In this document: one piece after another, positions 10,018-18,300 of the stretch
How positions within the stretch are numbered: the stretch's first letter is position 1
Layout: each line of letters begins with the position of its first letter
Assembly: GCF_000194135.1 (NCBI RefSeq)
Contig: NC_015318.1
Span: forward strand, 448,501 to 512,500
DNA from: Hippea maritima DSM 10411
GTDB taxonomy: Bacteria; Campylobacterota_A; Desulfurellia; Desulfurellales; Hippeaceae
Length of the DNA: 64,000 nucleotides
Direction: 5' to 3'
Notes under the pieces: generated by a model
What the model saw: only the letters and a program-made list of their open reading frames with translations
Told to the model about the DNA's origin: nothing
Databases searched by the model: none
Program-made: the position numbers and the translations under genes

Positions 10018-11274
10018 TTATGCGCTCTTCTTGCTTTTTATTAGTTTTGGTTGTTTTCCGTAAAGTACCACATTTTCGTCTATTATACACTCTTTTACAT
10101 CTTTCATGGAAGGTATCTTAAACATTAAATCTACCATTATTTCTTCCATAATACTGCGTAACCCTCTAGCCCCGACCTTTCTTTCGATGGCCTTTCTGGC
10201 TATTGCCCTTAGTGCATCATCAGTAATGGTTAATTTTACGTTATCCATACTGAACATTTTGGAATATTGTTTTACAAGGGCATTCTTGGGCTCTGTGAGT
10301 ATTCTAACAAGTTCTTCTTCATTTAATTCGTTAAGCGTTGCGACCACGTGAAGCCTTCCGATAAGCTCAGGAATCAAGCCGTATCTCATTAAATCCTCTG
10401 GTGTAGCCTGCTTTAGTAGGTTGTATTTCTCTTTTTTATCTATGTTTACCGGATTTGTGAATCCTATGGCCTTTTTGTTTATGCGCCTTGCTATGATGTT
10501 TTCGAGCCCTTCAAATGCTCCTCCGCATATAAACAGTATATTTGTTGTGTCTATCTGGATAAACTCCTGCTGAGGATGCTTCCTTCCACCATACGGAGGT
10601 ACATTAACGATACTCCCTTCTATGAGCTTTAATAATGCTTGCTGAACGCCTTCACCTGAGACGTCCCTTGTTATTGAAGGGTTTTCGCTTTTTCTTGAGA
10701 TTTTATCTATCTCGTCTATATAGACTATACCTTTCTGAGCCAAGGCCACATTGTAATCTGTTGCTTGGAGCAATCTTACGAGTATGTTTTCAACATCTTC
10801 GCCCACATAACCAGCCTCTGTTAGGCTTGTTGCATCGGCTATTGCAAATGGTACGTTAAGTATTTTTGCAAGGGTTTTTGCTATAAGCGTTTTACCTGTT
10901 CCAGTTGGACCGATTAGAAGTATATTGCTTTTTTCAAGTTCTACATCGTCTTTTCTCTTTAGGGTTTGAGAATTTATACGTTTGTAGTGGTTGTATGCAG
11001 CTACAGCTAAAACCTTCTTTGCATCATCCTGCGATACTATATACTCATCGAGTCTTTTCTTTATCTCTTCAGGTGTAAGGGATGTTAACTTATCGTCTTT
11101 CTTTTTGTTTAATTCATCATCCTCTGCTAAGATATCTTCACACAACGCTACACACTCATCGCATATATAAACACCGGGACCTGCAATGAGTTTTCTGACC
11201 TCATCCTGGGTTCTGCCGCAAAATGAACATCTTAGAGGACCCCTTGGTAGGTCATTACCGTCCATTGGTTTCAT
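10018..11274 (-). CDS. clpX: ATP-dependent Clp protease ATP-binding subunit ClpX
   Basis: AAA+ unfoldase partner of ClpP. The N-terminal zinc domain is CSFC (Cys16, Cys19) with CDEC (Cys38, Cys41). Walker A is GPTGTGKT, Walker B is IVYIDEID, and the GYVG pore loop and RRIN/RLH sensor regions are present. Start ATG 11274 is preferred over an upstream in-frame codon at 11316 because AGGAG lies six bases before it. This gives a 20-base overlap with clpP and 418 residues, the usual ClpX size. Confidence 0.94.
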   Translation of the reverse strand: MKPMDGNDLPRGPLRCSFCGRTQDEVRKLIAGPGVYICDECVALCEDILAEDDELNKKKDDKLTSLTPEEIKKRLDEYIVSQDDAKKVLAVAAYNHYKRINSQTLKRKDDVELEKSNILLIGPTGTGKTLIAKTLAKILNVPFAIADATSLTEAGYVGEDVENILVRLLQATDYNVALAQKGIVYIDEIDKISRKSENPSITRDVSGEGVQQALLKLIEGSIVNVPPYGGRKHPQQEFIQIDTTNILFICGGAFEGLENIIARRINKKAIGFTNPVNIDKKEKYNLLKQATPEDLMRYGLIPELIGRLHVVATLNELNEEELVRILTEPKNALVKQYSKMFSMDNVKLTITDDALRAIARKAIERKVGARGLRSIMEEIMVDLMFKIPSMKDVKECIIDENVVLYGKQPKLIKSKKSA

Positions 11275-11872
11275 TCTTTTTCTCCTCTTCTTCTCTTGAA
11301 TAGATGATTTTGTCAATGATGCCGTAAGCTAGTGCTTCCTTTGTATCCATAAAGTAATCCCTTTCGGTGTCTTTTTCAATGGTTTTTAACCTTTTTCCTG
11401 TATGTTTTGCTAATATTTCGTTAAGTAATTTTTTTAACCTTAAAATCTCCTTTGCGTGTATTTCAATTTCTGTTGCTTGTCCCGAAATGCCACCAAGAGG
11501 TTGGTGTATCATTATGCGAGAGTGTGGTAGAGAGTACCTTTTACCTTTGGTTCCACTTGCTAAAAGTAGAGCGCCCATAGACGCAGCAGAACCGATACAG
11601 ATTGTTGTTACATCACATTTTATGTATTGCATTGTATCGTAAATAGCAAGACCAGCTGTTACGCTACCTCCGGGTGAGTTTATGTAAAGGAAGATGTCCT
11701 TTTCTGGATCCTCCGATTCTAAGAATAATAATTGACTTACAATTACATTGGATACATCGTCGTTTATTTCTCCGTTTAACATGATTATTCTGTCTTTTAG
11801 GAGTCTTGAGTATATGTCATAAGCCCTTTCACCTTGAGGTGTTTTTTCTATGACTATTGGTACTAAATTCAT
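11255..11872 (-). CDS. clpP: ATP-dependent Clp protease proteolytic subunit ClpP
   Basis: Serine peptidase forming the double heptameric ring of ClpXP. The catalytic triad is visible as Ser98 ([11 protein letters not shown]), His123 (MIHQPLGG) and Asp172 (TERDYFM), the same spacing as in E. coli. [15 protein letters not shown] is the substrate-binding strand. At 205 residues it is full length. It overlaps the end of tig by four bases and clpX by 20, so it is translationally coupled in the operon. Confidence 0.96.
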   Translation of the reverse strand: MNLVPIVIEKTPQGERAYDIYSRLLKDRIIMLNGEINDDVSNVIVSQLLFLESEDPEKDIFLYINSPGGSVTAGLAIYDTMQYIKCDVTTICIGSAASMGALLLASGTKGKRYSLPHSRIMIHQPLGGISGQATEIEIHAKEILRLKKLLNEILAKHTGKRLKTIEKDTERDYFMDTKEALAYGIIDKIIYSREEEEKKNETNGR

Positions 11873-13215
11873 TCTTTGTCCTCTTTGGTTTCATTTTCTT
11901 TTGCCTCTTTTTGGGCCTCTTGATTTTCTTCTATTATTTTTGCGTTTTTATGTAGCAAATCCAGCGCTTTATCGCCTAATATTTCCATCTGTATTACAGG
12001 TAAAACGCCCTTTTCCTGATATTCTTTGTAAACGTCTTCAAAATTCATCCTTCTTGCATTTGCATCTTGAGCTATAACCTGATTTATTTCTTCATTAGAA
12101 ACATCCAATCTTTCTTTCTTTGCTATCTCAAGTAGTATAAAGGTTGATTTCACCCTCTTTTTTGCCTCTGGCTCAAATCTTTCCCTTAGCTTTTGGGGTT
12201 TAAATTCTTCAGAGCTTACATCCGCGCCTCTGTAATACATCTCTTTTACGTATTCCATTATCATCTGATTTGCCTCTTGATTTACAAGGCTTTCTGGCAA
12301 ATCAAAATCATACTCATCGAGCAGTTTTTTAAGTAACTCGTCTTTTTGTCTTTCTATCTCCTCCCTTTCTTTGTTTTCTTTGAGTTTGTTTCTTATATCT
12401 TCTTTTAGGTCGTCAACATTTTTAAATTCTTTATTTATCTTTTTTGCAAACTCATCGTCTATTTCAGGAAGTTTTTTCTGCTTTAAAGATTTGAGTGTTA
12501 CCTCAAAAACGACATCTTTGCCTTTAAGCGCTCTTAGAGGGTAATCTTTATCGAACGATGCCTCTATCTTTTTGGTTTCGCCAACTTTCATACCTTTTAA
12601 CTGGCTTTCTATTTCTTCTATGAGCTGCTTTTTGCCAAGTTCAACAGGCAAATTTTCACCGCCAAATTCGTTTATTGGGTAGTTAGTTTTTTGGGTAAAA
12701 GTTTTGAGGTCTATAATACCTATATCACCTTCTTCAAATGTGTCGCCATCTTTATCCTCTAATGTTGCGAATGCTTCTCTTAGCTGATTTAGTACGTCGT
12801 TTATTGATTCCTCTGTTATTTCTATTGGTTTTGCAGTAATCTCAATGCCTTTGTATTCTTTTAGTTCAAATTGGGGTTTTACATCAACCATAGCGGTGAA
12901 ACTTAACCCCTTATCTTCATCGTAAACAACCTCTGTGAATACCGGATCAGAAACTGCATCTATTTTATTGTCTTCTATGGCAAATTCGTAACTTTCTGCC
13001 ATCAACTCTCTTTTTATGTTATCCTCTATATCTTGTTTATAGCTCCTTAAGATGATTTCTTTTGGAACTTTACCTTTTCTGAAACCTTTAATTTTTACAG
13101 TCTTTCTTAGATCGTTTACAATCTCGTCTTTTTTCTCTTTAATCCTTTCTGGTTCTACCTTTATGTGAAGTTTTTTTCTTGAAGGTTTAACATCTTCAAC
13201 TGCTACTTCCACCAT
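11869..13215 (-). CDS. tig: trigger factor (ribosome-associated chaperone)
   Basis: Peptidyl-prolyl isomerase and chaperone that binds nascent chains at the ribosome exit. The N-terminal ribosome-binding signature GFRKGKVP is present, followed by a PPIase domain ([13 protein letters not shown] and [18 protein letters not shown]) and a long charged C-terminal helical domain. Start ATG 13215 has AGGAGGA directly upstream; the frame stays open 16 codons further but without a signal. At 448 residues it is typical. It is the first gene of the proteostasis operon. Confidence 0.94.
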   Translation of the reverse strand: MVEVAVEDVKPSRKKLHIKVEPERIKEKKDEIVNDLRKTVKIKGFRKGKVPKEIILRSYKQDIEDNIKRELMAESYEFAIEDNKIDAVSDPVFTEVVYDEDKGLSFTAMVDVKPQFELKEYKGIEITAKPIEITEESINDVLNQLREAFATLEDKDGDTFEEGDIGIIDLKTFTQKTNYPINEFGGENLPVELGKKQLIEEIESQLKGMKVGETKKIEASFDKDYPLRALKGKDVVFEVTLKSLKQKKLPEIDDEFAKKINKEFKNVDDLKEDIRNKLKENKEREEIERQKDELLKKLLDEYDFDLPESLVNQEANQMIMEYVKEMYYRGADVSSEEFKPQKLRERFEPEAKKRVKSTFILLEIAKKERLDVSNEEINQVIAQDANARRMNFEDVYKEYQEKGVLPVIQMEILGDKALDLLHKNAKIIEENQEAQKEAKENETKEDKE

Positions 13216-13242
13216 ACTTCCTCCTACCGTTTTAGTTAGCAG

Positions 13243-13271
13243 AATATACCAAAAGCCAACCAATTTTTCAA
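13243..13271 (-). promoter_or_regulatory. promoter of the tig-clpP-clpX-hslV-hslU operon
   Basis: On the minus strand TTGAAA (13271-13266), 17 bases, then TATATT (13248-13243) form a near-consensus sigma-70-type promoter. The -10 lies 27 bases upstream of the tig ATG, giving a leader of about 20 bases with a strong AGGAGGA. This is an ordinary leadered promoter, unlike the leaderless ones elsewhere in the window. I see no CIRCE-like operator here. Confidence 0.6.
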
Positions 13272-13414
13272 TTTTATTGTTGCTGAAGCTTAGTTTTTTG
13301 GTTGAATTTATCTTTAAACTCTATTTGGTGGCCACACCAAAAGTGTTTATTGTTCTGTTTTTGTGGCTTGCGTAATGGGTTTTTGTAAAAAAATAATATA
13401 ACACAATAAAGATA

Positions 13415-13442
13415 TTGACTTTTTCGAAAAGTTGTGTATAAA
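13415..13442 (+). promoter_or_regulatory. promoter of tRNA-Phe
   Basis: TTGACT (13415-13420), 16 bases, then TATAAA (13437-13442). Transcription would start about five bases before the mature tRNA 5' end at 13454. Confidence 0.55.
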
Positions 13443-13453
13443 TTTCAGCGGTT

Positions 13454-13529
13454 GCCGAGATAGCTCAGTCGGTAGAGCAAGGGACTGAAAATCCCTGTGT
13501 CCGTGGTTCGATTCCACGTCTCGGCACCA
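13454..13529 (+). tRNA. tRNA-Phe (anticodon GAA)
   Basis: A 76-base tRNA with all arms paired. The acceptor stem is GCCGAGA with TCTCGGC, the D stem GCTC with GAGC, the anticodon stem AGGGA with TCCCT around the loop CTGAAAA (GAA at positions 34-36), and the T arm CGTGG-TTCGATT-CCACG. The discriminator A and CCA are encoded. It stands alone between tig and an SDR gene, with its own promoter and terminator. Confidence 0.97.
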
Positions 13530-13548
13530 TTAAAAGACTTATTATTAT

Positions 13549-13583
13549 GCCGATTCTGACAACTGTTGGAATCGGCTTTTTTT
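13549..13583 (+). terminator. intrinsic terminator after tRNA-Phe
   Basis: GCCGATTC (13549-13556) pairs with GAATCGGC (13569-13576) over a 12-base loop and is followed by seven T residues. It lies 19 bases after the tRNA CCA, so it should end the tRNA transcript. Confidence 0.85.
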
Positions 13584-13609
13584 ATAGATACGTTATTTAT
13601 TGCTTTGGG

Positions 13610-13682
13610 TGTAATTTTATTAGGCTTAGGGATCATAACCATATAGTTTAAATTTTATTAGTCTCGGCTAAAGCGGCAGCAA
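13610..13682 (+). repeat. interspersed repeat, block 1, copy A
   Basis: This stretch resembles 16998-17062: both start TGTAATTT-TATTAGG, pass through a CATATAG segment and end TTAGTCTCGG-TAAAGCGG-AGC-AA, with a few small indels in the middle. It lies in the gene-free region between the tRNA terminator and the SDR gene. I cannot tell whether it is a decayed mobile element, a decayed gene or a structured RNA. Confidence 0.6.
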
Positions 13683-13892
13683 TGCAATAAACCTCTCAAA
13701 AAGCCTACTAACTCAACTTATTACTTTAACTATGCCATTTATTTGAAAAAGTCAAAAGAAAATAGATCTAAATATATAGAGGATGCATTATTGCCATACT
13801 TTGAGAGCGCAAGAATAGCAGTCAAAGGGGCTTTGTAGGAAAGCAAGTATGAAAGGTATAAATTCTGTAAAAAATCGGGTAAAATTATTTAA
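13663..13892 (+). pseudogene. possible decayed gene fragment in the gene-free stretch
   Basis: The frame that passes through repeat block 2 stays open for roughly 58 codons, is then broken by TAG at 13836-13838, and continues for 17 more codons to TAA at 13890-13892. The peptide looks protein-like, with segments such as YFNYAIYLKKSKENRSKYI and ALLPYFESARIAVKGAL, then ESKYERYKFCKKSGKII after the stop. It has no ATG and no Shine-Dalgarno. I do not recognise the family. A chance open frame in AT-rich DNA is the alternative. Confidence 0.25.
13711..13763 (+). repeat. interspersed repeat, block 2, copy A
   Basis: It matches 17260-17313: 41 of the first 45 bases are identical, and three of the four differences are C/T changes. 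In the frame reading S-T-Y-x-F-N-Y-A-I-Y-L-K-K-S, three of the four differences are synonymous, which hints at former coding. It is 28 bases from block 1 here but about 200 bases from it in copy B. Confidence 0.7.
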
Positions 13893-13919
13893 GTGGTAGT
13901 TGGAAATAGGGGGTGTTTT

Positions 13920-14732
13920 ATGGCCTATACGTTGATAACCGGCGCAACCGATGGTGTAGGATTAAGGGCTACCTTTGAGCTTGCAAGAAGGGGTGAAAAC
14001 TTAATAATACATGGCAGAGATGAGTTCAAGCTAAAGAAGACAGTTGAAGAATTAAAAAAGATGAATCCATCTGTTGATGTTAAAACTGTTTTGTGTGATT
14101 TTTCCGATCTTGTACAGGTAAAAGAGACATTTAGTAAAATAAAAAATGAAAACATAAGGGTTTTAATAAACAATGCAGGTTGTTTTGATTCAAAGGGCAT
14201 TATAACAAAGGATGGCTTTGGCCTTACTTATCAGGTAAACCATTTATCCCATTTTCTTCTAACTCATATCTTGCTTCAATCTCTGATTAAGAACTCTCCT
14301 TCTAAAGTTATTGTTATCTCTTCAATGGCTCATGCATCGAGTGTAGATTTTAAGGCTTTAGAGCAGAAGAGATTTGGTTATTCATATTCAGCATATTCGT
14401 GCTCAAAGTTATGCAATATTCTTTTTGCCTTCAAGTTTTCTAAGATGTTAAAAGATAAAGGCGTTTCTGTAAATTGCCTGCATCCTGGTGTAATAAACAC
14501 CAAGCTTTTAATGGAAGGATGGGGAGCATGTGGGGCTGATATCTCAAAAGCCCATCAGATGTTAATGTATGCTTATGACTTACCCGAAGATATAAATGGC
14601 GAATATCTAAAGGATTTTAGTGTCTCTAAAGCTACTGATTTTGCTTATAATGAGAAAAATCAGGATGAATGCTATAGGATTAGCATGAAGCATTTAGAAG
14701 CTTACCTCAATCTTACGAATGCGAACCCGTAA
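13920..14732 (+). CDS. short-chain dehydrogenase/reductase (SDR)
   Basis: A 270-residue NAD(P)-dependent oxidoreductase. The nucleotide motif is TGATDGVG near residue 8, then NNAG, then an SSM serine and the catalytic YSYSAYSCSK (Tyr-X3-Lys). HPGVINTKL follows the active site. The overall pattern resembles retinol-dehydrogenase-like SDRs, but the substrate cannot be read from sequence. ATG 13920 follows AGGGGGTG and is preferred over an in-frame start at 13893. The last 31 bases overlap the convergent pcm gene. Confidence 0.83.
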   Translation: MAYTLITGATDGVGLRATFELARRGENLIIHGRDEFKLKKTVEELKKMNPSVDVKTVLCDFSDLVQVKETFSKIKNENIRVLINNAGCFDSKGIITKDGFGLTYQVNHLSHFLLTHILLQSLIKNSPSKVIVISSMAHASSVDFKALEQKRFGYSYSAYSCSKLCNILFAFKFSKMLKDKGVSVNCLHPGVINTKLLMEGWGACGADISKAHQMLMYAYDLPEDINGEYLKDFSVSKATDFAYNEKNQDECYRISMKHLEAYLNLTNANP

Positions 14733-15304
14733 TGCTCTTGCATTTTAATTTTATTGTTCTGTTTTTCTATTAGAAAAATGGATGATTGCACAGGTATAAC
14801 CATTCTGCCACCTTCTTTTAATGCGTTCAGGAGTTCTTCTGGAAGCCTTTCTGCTGCTGCTGAGACTAAAATCCTATCGAATTTACTCTTTGTAGGTGGC
14901 AACTTATCTGCGTTGTAGATTTCTATATTATTGAAGTCATATTTTCTTAGATTGCTTTTGCAAAACTCTACGAGTTTTTTGTCTATTTCCACTCCTACCA
15001 CCTTGCCTTTTTTTGCAATCTTAGCAAGTAGAGCCGTAGTATAGCAACTTCCACACCCAACATCTAAGATATGACTATCTTCTTTTGGTTGCAATAGTTC
15101 TAACATGAAGGCTACAGTATAGGGTTGTGATATGGTTTGAGAGTTTCCTATAGGAAGGGGATAGTTTTGGTAAGCTTCTCTTTTGTATCCCTCTCTTACA
15201 AAATCAGTCCTGTCTATTGACCTGAATGCCTCTATTATTGCCGGTGTTTTAAGAATGCCTATGGATTTTTCGAGGTAATCTATAAGTTCATCATTTGTCT
15301 TCAT
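14702..15304 (-). CDS. pcm: protein-L-isoaspartate O-methyltransferase
   Basis: Repairs isoaspartyl residues in aged proteins using SAM. It has the family signatures YQNYPLPIGNSQTISQPYTVA and LDVGCGSCYTTALLA (SAM-binding motif I), and ends with the GGRMVIPV block. At 200 residues it is slightly short; the 3' end lies inside the convergent SDR gene. No Shine-Dalgarno precedes the ATG, and the -10 ends seven bases before it, so a leaderless mRNA is predicted (see the promoter entry). Confidence 0.9.
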   Translation of the reverse strand: MKTNDELIDYLEKSIGILKTPAIIEAFRSIDRTDFVREGYKREAYQNYPLPIGNSQTISQPYTVAFMLELLQPKEDSHILDVGCGSCYTTALLAKIAKKGKVVGVEIDKKLVEFCKSNLRKYDFNNIEIYNADKLPPTKSKFDRILVSAAAERLPEELLNALKEGGRMVIPVQSSIFLIEKQNNKIKMQEHYGFAFVRLR

Positions 15305-15311
15305 ATAATTA

Positions 15312-15339
15312 AGTTTAGCTTAAAAATTCATATGGTCAA
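15312..15339 (-). promoter_or_regulatory. leaderless-type promoter of pcm
   Basis: On the minus strand TTGACC (15339-15334), 16 bases, then TAAACT (15317-15312) ends seven bases before the pcm ATG at 15304. Transcription should start at or next to the ATG. The -35 shares the palindrome TCAACGTTGA (15336-15345) with the divergent pyk -35. Confidence 0.6.
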
Positions 15340-15341
15340 CG

Positions 15342-15370
15342 TTGATGTTTTGCAAAAACTGCATTATTAT
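15342..15370 (+). promoter_or_regulatory. promoter of pyk
   Basis: TTGATG (15342-15347), 17 bases, then TATTAT (15365-15370). The leader is about 25 bases and carries a strong AAAGGAGG Shine-Dalgarno before the ATG at 15402. It is back to back with the pcm promoter. Confidence 0.5.
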
Positions 15371-15401
15371 TGATTGTATTACAGATAAAGGAGGATATAA
15401 G

Positions 15402-16793
15402 ATGAAAAGGGTAAAGATAGTGGCAACAGTTGGACCTTCTACTGACTCAGAAGAGGCTATAGAGGAGTTGATAAAGGCCGGGGTTGATGTTTTTAGACTG
15501 AATTTTTCTCATGGCGATCACGACACCCATAAGAAAACTATAGAGGCAATAAGAAAATGCTCAAAAAAGCTATCGAAACCCACTGCAATTTTGCAGGATA
15601 TAAGCGGTCCGAAGATTCGTATAGGACAGATAAATGGGGTATTGGAGTTGAAGAAAGGGGATATATTGATACTTGCAAAGAAAAAGTTGAACAATGATAG
15701 ATATACTGTATCTGTGAGTCATCCAGAGATTGTTGATTTTATAAAAGAGGGGGAGAGCGTATTTTTTGCAGACGGCAGTATAAGAACCACGGCTTTGAAA
15801 AAATACAGAGACTACATTGAGCTTGTTGTTGAAAACGAGGGTGTTTTATCATCAAGAAAAGGTTTAAATCTACCCAATTCCAATATAAAAATATCGGCTA
15901 TTACCCCAAAAGATGAAAGGGATTTGGAATTTGGAGCAAAAGAGGGCGTTGACGTTGTTGCTGTCTCCTTCGTGAATTCAAAAGAAGATATACTAAAGGC
16001 CAAAGAAATACTAAAATCCTATAGAGCAAGTCCAAAGATTGTTGCCAAGATAGAGACGAAAAAGGGAGTTGAAAATATTGGAGAGATTCTAAGCGAGAGT
16101 GACGGATTGATGGTGGCGAGAGGGGATTTAGGTATAGAGGTTGGTCTTGAGAAGGTTCCTGTAATCCAAAAAAGGCTAATAAAAAAAGCAAATGCCCATG
16201 CAAAACCTGTGATAGTGGCAACCCAGATGCTTTTGAGTATGGTAAACTCACCTTATCCGACAAGGGCTGAGGTTAGTGATATAGCCAATGCTCTTTTGGA
16301 TGGTGCTGATGCTGTTATGTTAAGCGATGAAACAACAATTGGTAAGTATCCCATAAAGGCTGTTGAGACACTTGTTAGGGTTATATTAGAAACTCAAGGG
16401 ATATACCTGTATTATAAAAAATACGATGCTTACAATGATGACGCTATAGCTGCAAGTGTTGCTGATTTGTGCAAGGGGATGAGTCCAAGGGCTATAATTA
16501 GTTTCACAGCATCCGGCACAACGGCGAAAAATATAGCAAAATATAGACCTGATGTGCCCATATATGCCATTACAAATTCCGAGGATGTTTTGAGGTGGTT
16601 ATCGCTTGTATGGGGTGTTGAACCTTTTTGTGTAATGAAGGGTGTGAAAGACCCTGAGACCTATATAGAGAAGCTAAAAGAGATAATAACTCAAAAAAAT
16701 ATGTTTGAAAAAGGAGATAAACTTATACTAACAATGGGTAGCATTATTGGAAGGGAAGGCTCAACCAATATGATTAGGATTTTTGAGGTCTAA
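15402..16793 (+). CDS. pyk: pyruvate kinase
   Basis: Makes pyruvate and ATP from phosphoenolpyruvate. The N-terminus KIVATVGPSTDS, FRLNFSHGDHDTH, the catalytic KIETKKGVENI, MVARGDLGIEVG and the adenine/cation site ATQMLLSMV with MLSDETTIGKYP are all present, with a C-terminal allosteric domain. ATG 15402 follows AAAGGAGG; the frame stays open upstream to 15342 but those codons look non-coding. At 463 residues it is normal length. It is followed by the longest gene-free stretch in the window, with no clear terminator. Confidence 0.95.
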   Translation: MKRVKIVATVGPSTDSEEAIEELIKAGVDVFRLNFSHGDHDTHKKTIEAIRKCSKKLSKPTAILQDISGPKIRIGQINGVLELKKGDILILAKKKLNNDRYTVSVSHPEIVDFIKEGESVFFADGSIRTTALKKYRDYIELVVENEGVLSSRKGLNLPNSNIKISAITPKDERDLEFGAKEGVDVVAVSFVNSKEDILKAKEILKSYRASPKIVAKIETKKGVENIGEILSESDGLMVARGDLGIEVGLEKVPVIQKRLIKKANAHAKPVIVATQMLLSMVNSPYPTRAEVSDIANALLDGADAVMLSDETTIGKYPIKAVETLVRVILETQGIYLYYKKYDAYNDDAIAASVADLCKGMSPRAIISFTASGTTAKNIAKYRPDVPIYAITNSEDVLRWLSLVWGVEPFCVMKGVKDPETYIEKLKEIITQKNMFEKGDKLILTMGSIIGREGSTNMIRIFEV

Positions 16794-16928
16794 TTATTAT
16801 TTAAGAAAAGTTTATATGCATAAAACCCTTTGATATAACAACTGGAATAATGCAGACTGACTCTTTCTGAGAATAAGGTAAAGTTGATAGGGAATAGGGT
16901 AAGAGGCTTTCGTCATAATTCCCTTCTT

Positions 16929-16970
16929 GCAAAAGTTTTCCTTAAAGTAAGTCATAATGGAAAACTTTGC
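16929..16970. repeat. long imperfect inverted repeat (hairpin)
   Basis: AAAGTTTTCC (16932-16941) is the exact reverse complement of GGAAAACTTT (16959-16968). The match extends by GC at both outer ends if one A is bulged. The loop is 17 bases and no T-run follows, so it is not a standard terminator. It could be the end structure of a miniature element or a structured RNA. Confidence 0.55.
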
Positions 16971-16997
16971 ACCGAGATTGATGACTTAACCTTTGAA

Positions 16998-17062
16998 TGT
17001 AATTTATTAGGTCTAATAACATATAGATTATCTCTATTAGTCTCGGTTAAAGCGGGAGCGAA
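16998..17062 (+). repeat. interspersed repeat, block 1, copy B
   Basis: Counterpart of 13610-13682, sharing the TGTAATTT-TATTAGG start and the TTAGTCTCGG-TAAAGCGG-AGC-AA end. A third, shorter version of the CTCGG-TAAAGCG-GAG motif occurs at 17241-17260. Confidence 0.6.
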
Positions 17063-17240
17063 CAAAGATTATGAATTATGAGTTTTGAATCGCTATCGAC
17101 TAACGACCCTCAATCCAAAGGCTAATCCATAATCCAAAATTTCTAAAGGCATTCCCTTCAACCGAAGCCGTTTCATTAATCCTTTTACTAATAGAACAAG
17201 GCGAAGCAAACCGAACGTGTTGCTCTTCCAAAGTTAACGG

Positions 17241-17313
17241 CTCGGTAAAAGCGAGAGTAATTCAACTTATTCCTTTAACTACGCCATTTATCTGAAAAAG
17301 TCAAGAAAAAAAT
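17241..17313 (+). repeat. interspersed repeat, block 2, copy B
   Basis: Bases 17241-17260 repeat the end of block 1 (CTCGGTAAAAGCGAGAGTAA, which also contains a CTCG/CGAG inverted pair), and 17260-17313 matches 13711-13763. Compared with copy A, copy B carries about 180 additional bases between two versions of the CTCGG motif, as if something had inserted or been duplicated there. Confidence 0.65.
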
Positions 17314-17548
17314 GAACCTACAAAATCTATACAGAAAACTTTGTTAGGTAAGAATTTATAGATTTGAAAAAATGGAGATAGATTGTCCGGTTTTGATGAT
17401 ATTTATCCATCTAAAAAACTAAATGCGAAGCTGGTATTAATAAACTATTTTTGGAATTTTCTTTGTTTGGTTTTTTATTTCATTTGTTTAAAATGTCAGA
17501 TGGCTTGCTGATATACGTGTAAATTAGTATTCTATATTCTTGATATTC

Positions 17549-17577
17549 TTGTTAAACAGCAATAAATTATGTATGAT
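17549..17577 (+). promoter_or_regulatory. leaderless-type promoter of the lptB-rpoN operon
   Basis: TTGTTA (17549-17554), 17 bases, then TATGAT (17572-17577) ends six bases before the lptB ATG at 17584. There is no room for a Shine-Dalgarno, so the first gene of this long operon is predicted to be translated from a leaderless end. Confidence 0.55.
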
Positions 17578-17583
17578 TAAGGT

Positions 17584-18300
17584 ATGATAGAGTGCAGTGG
17601 ATTGGTTAAAAGCTATAGGAAGAGGATTGTTGTTAATAATGTAAATATAAATGCAAACGAGGGTGAAATTGTTGGGCTTTTGGGGCCCAACGGTGCGGGA
17701 AAGACCACAACATTCTATATGATAGCCGGTCTTATTAAGCCAGATAAGGGTAGCGTTGTTATAAATGATGAAGATATAACGCATTTGCCTATGTATAAAA
17801 GAGCACAAAAAGGTCTTTCATATTTACCTCAAGAGCCTTCTGTTTTCAGGGGCATGACAGTTGAGGAAAATATTGATGCTATTTTGGAGTTTCTATATCC
17901 GGACATAAAAACACGTAAGCTTGTGCTTGAAAAGTTGCTCAATGATTTGAATATAGCGCACATAAGAAACACAAAGGCCTATGCTGTAAGTGGCGGCGAG
18001 AGACGTAGGGTTGAGGTTGCAAGAGCGTTGGCGACGAAGCCAAAGTTTATTCTTTTAGATGAGCCATTTGCTGGTATTGATCCGATTATTGTAGATGAAC
18101 TTAAAATGATTATAAAGGATTTGAAAAATAGAGGAATAGGCATAATTATAACCGACCATAACGTTAGAGAAATTCTGGACATAGTTGATAGGGCGTATCT
18201 TTTGTTTGATGGTAAGATAGTCAGGGAAGGAAAGCCGGATGAGCTTGTCAGAGATGAAGAGGTTATAGATATGTATCTGGGTAAAAGGTTTTGCCTATGA
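17584..18300 (+). CDS. lptB: LPS export ABC transporter ATP-binding protein LptB
   Basis: Cytoplasmic ATPase that powers LPS extraction from the inner membrane with LptFG. Walker A GPNGAGKT is at residues 34-41, the signature AVSGGERRRVEVARAL carries the double-Arg typical of the LptB subgroup, and Walker B is FILLDEPFAGIDP. LSYLPQEPSVFRGMTVEENI is the LptB-type Q-loop region. At 238 residues it is full length. rpoN starts inside its stop codon. The usual lptC-lptA genes are not upstream. Confidence 0.93.
   Translation: MIECSGLVKSYRKRIVVNNVNINANEGEIVGLLGPNGAGKTTTFYMIAGLIKPDKGSVVINDEDITHLPMYKRAQKGLSYLPQEPSVFRGMTVEENIDAILEFLYPDIKTRKLVLEKLLNDLNIAHIRNTKAYAVSGGERRRVEVARALATKPKFILLDEPFAGIDPIIVDELKMIIKDLKNRGIGIIITDHNVREILDIVDRAYLLFDGKIVREGKPDELVRDEEVIDMYLGKRFCL

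Larger units (their letters stand above)
16794..17583. other. 790-base gene-free region with repeat blocks
   Basis: No convincing gene lies between pyk and lptB. The stretch holds a hairpin (16929-16970), copy B of the interspersed repeat (16998-17062 and 17241-17313) and the lptB promoter (17549-17577). A 65-codon open frame at 16884-17081 has no Shine-Dalgarno and crosses the repeat, so I do not call it. The content suggests decayed sequence. The lptA/lptC/kdsC genes that often precede lptB are absent here. Confidence 0.7.

Noticed and set aside
8121-13215. CIRCE or other heat-shock operator upstream of tig
   Set aside because: I looked at 13216-13300 on both strands and found no TTAGCACTC-like inverted repeat, only a standard promoter.
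13445-13642. 65-codon minus-strand ORF covering tRNA-Phe
   Set aside because: It runs antisense through the tRNA and its terminator. Peptides of this type (NRTTDTGIFSPLLYRLSYLG) are a known artefact of tRNA antisense frames.
16884-17081. 65-codon plus-strand ORF between pyk and lptB
   Set aside because: It has no Shine-Dalgarno or promoter, crosses the hairpin and the repeat block, and the frame is not kept in the other repeat copy.
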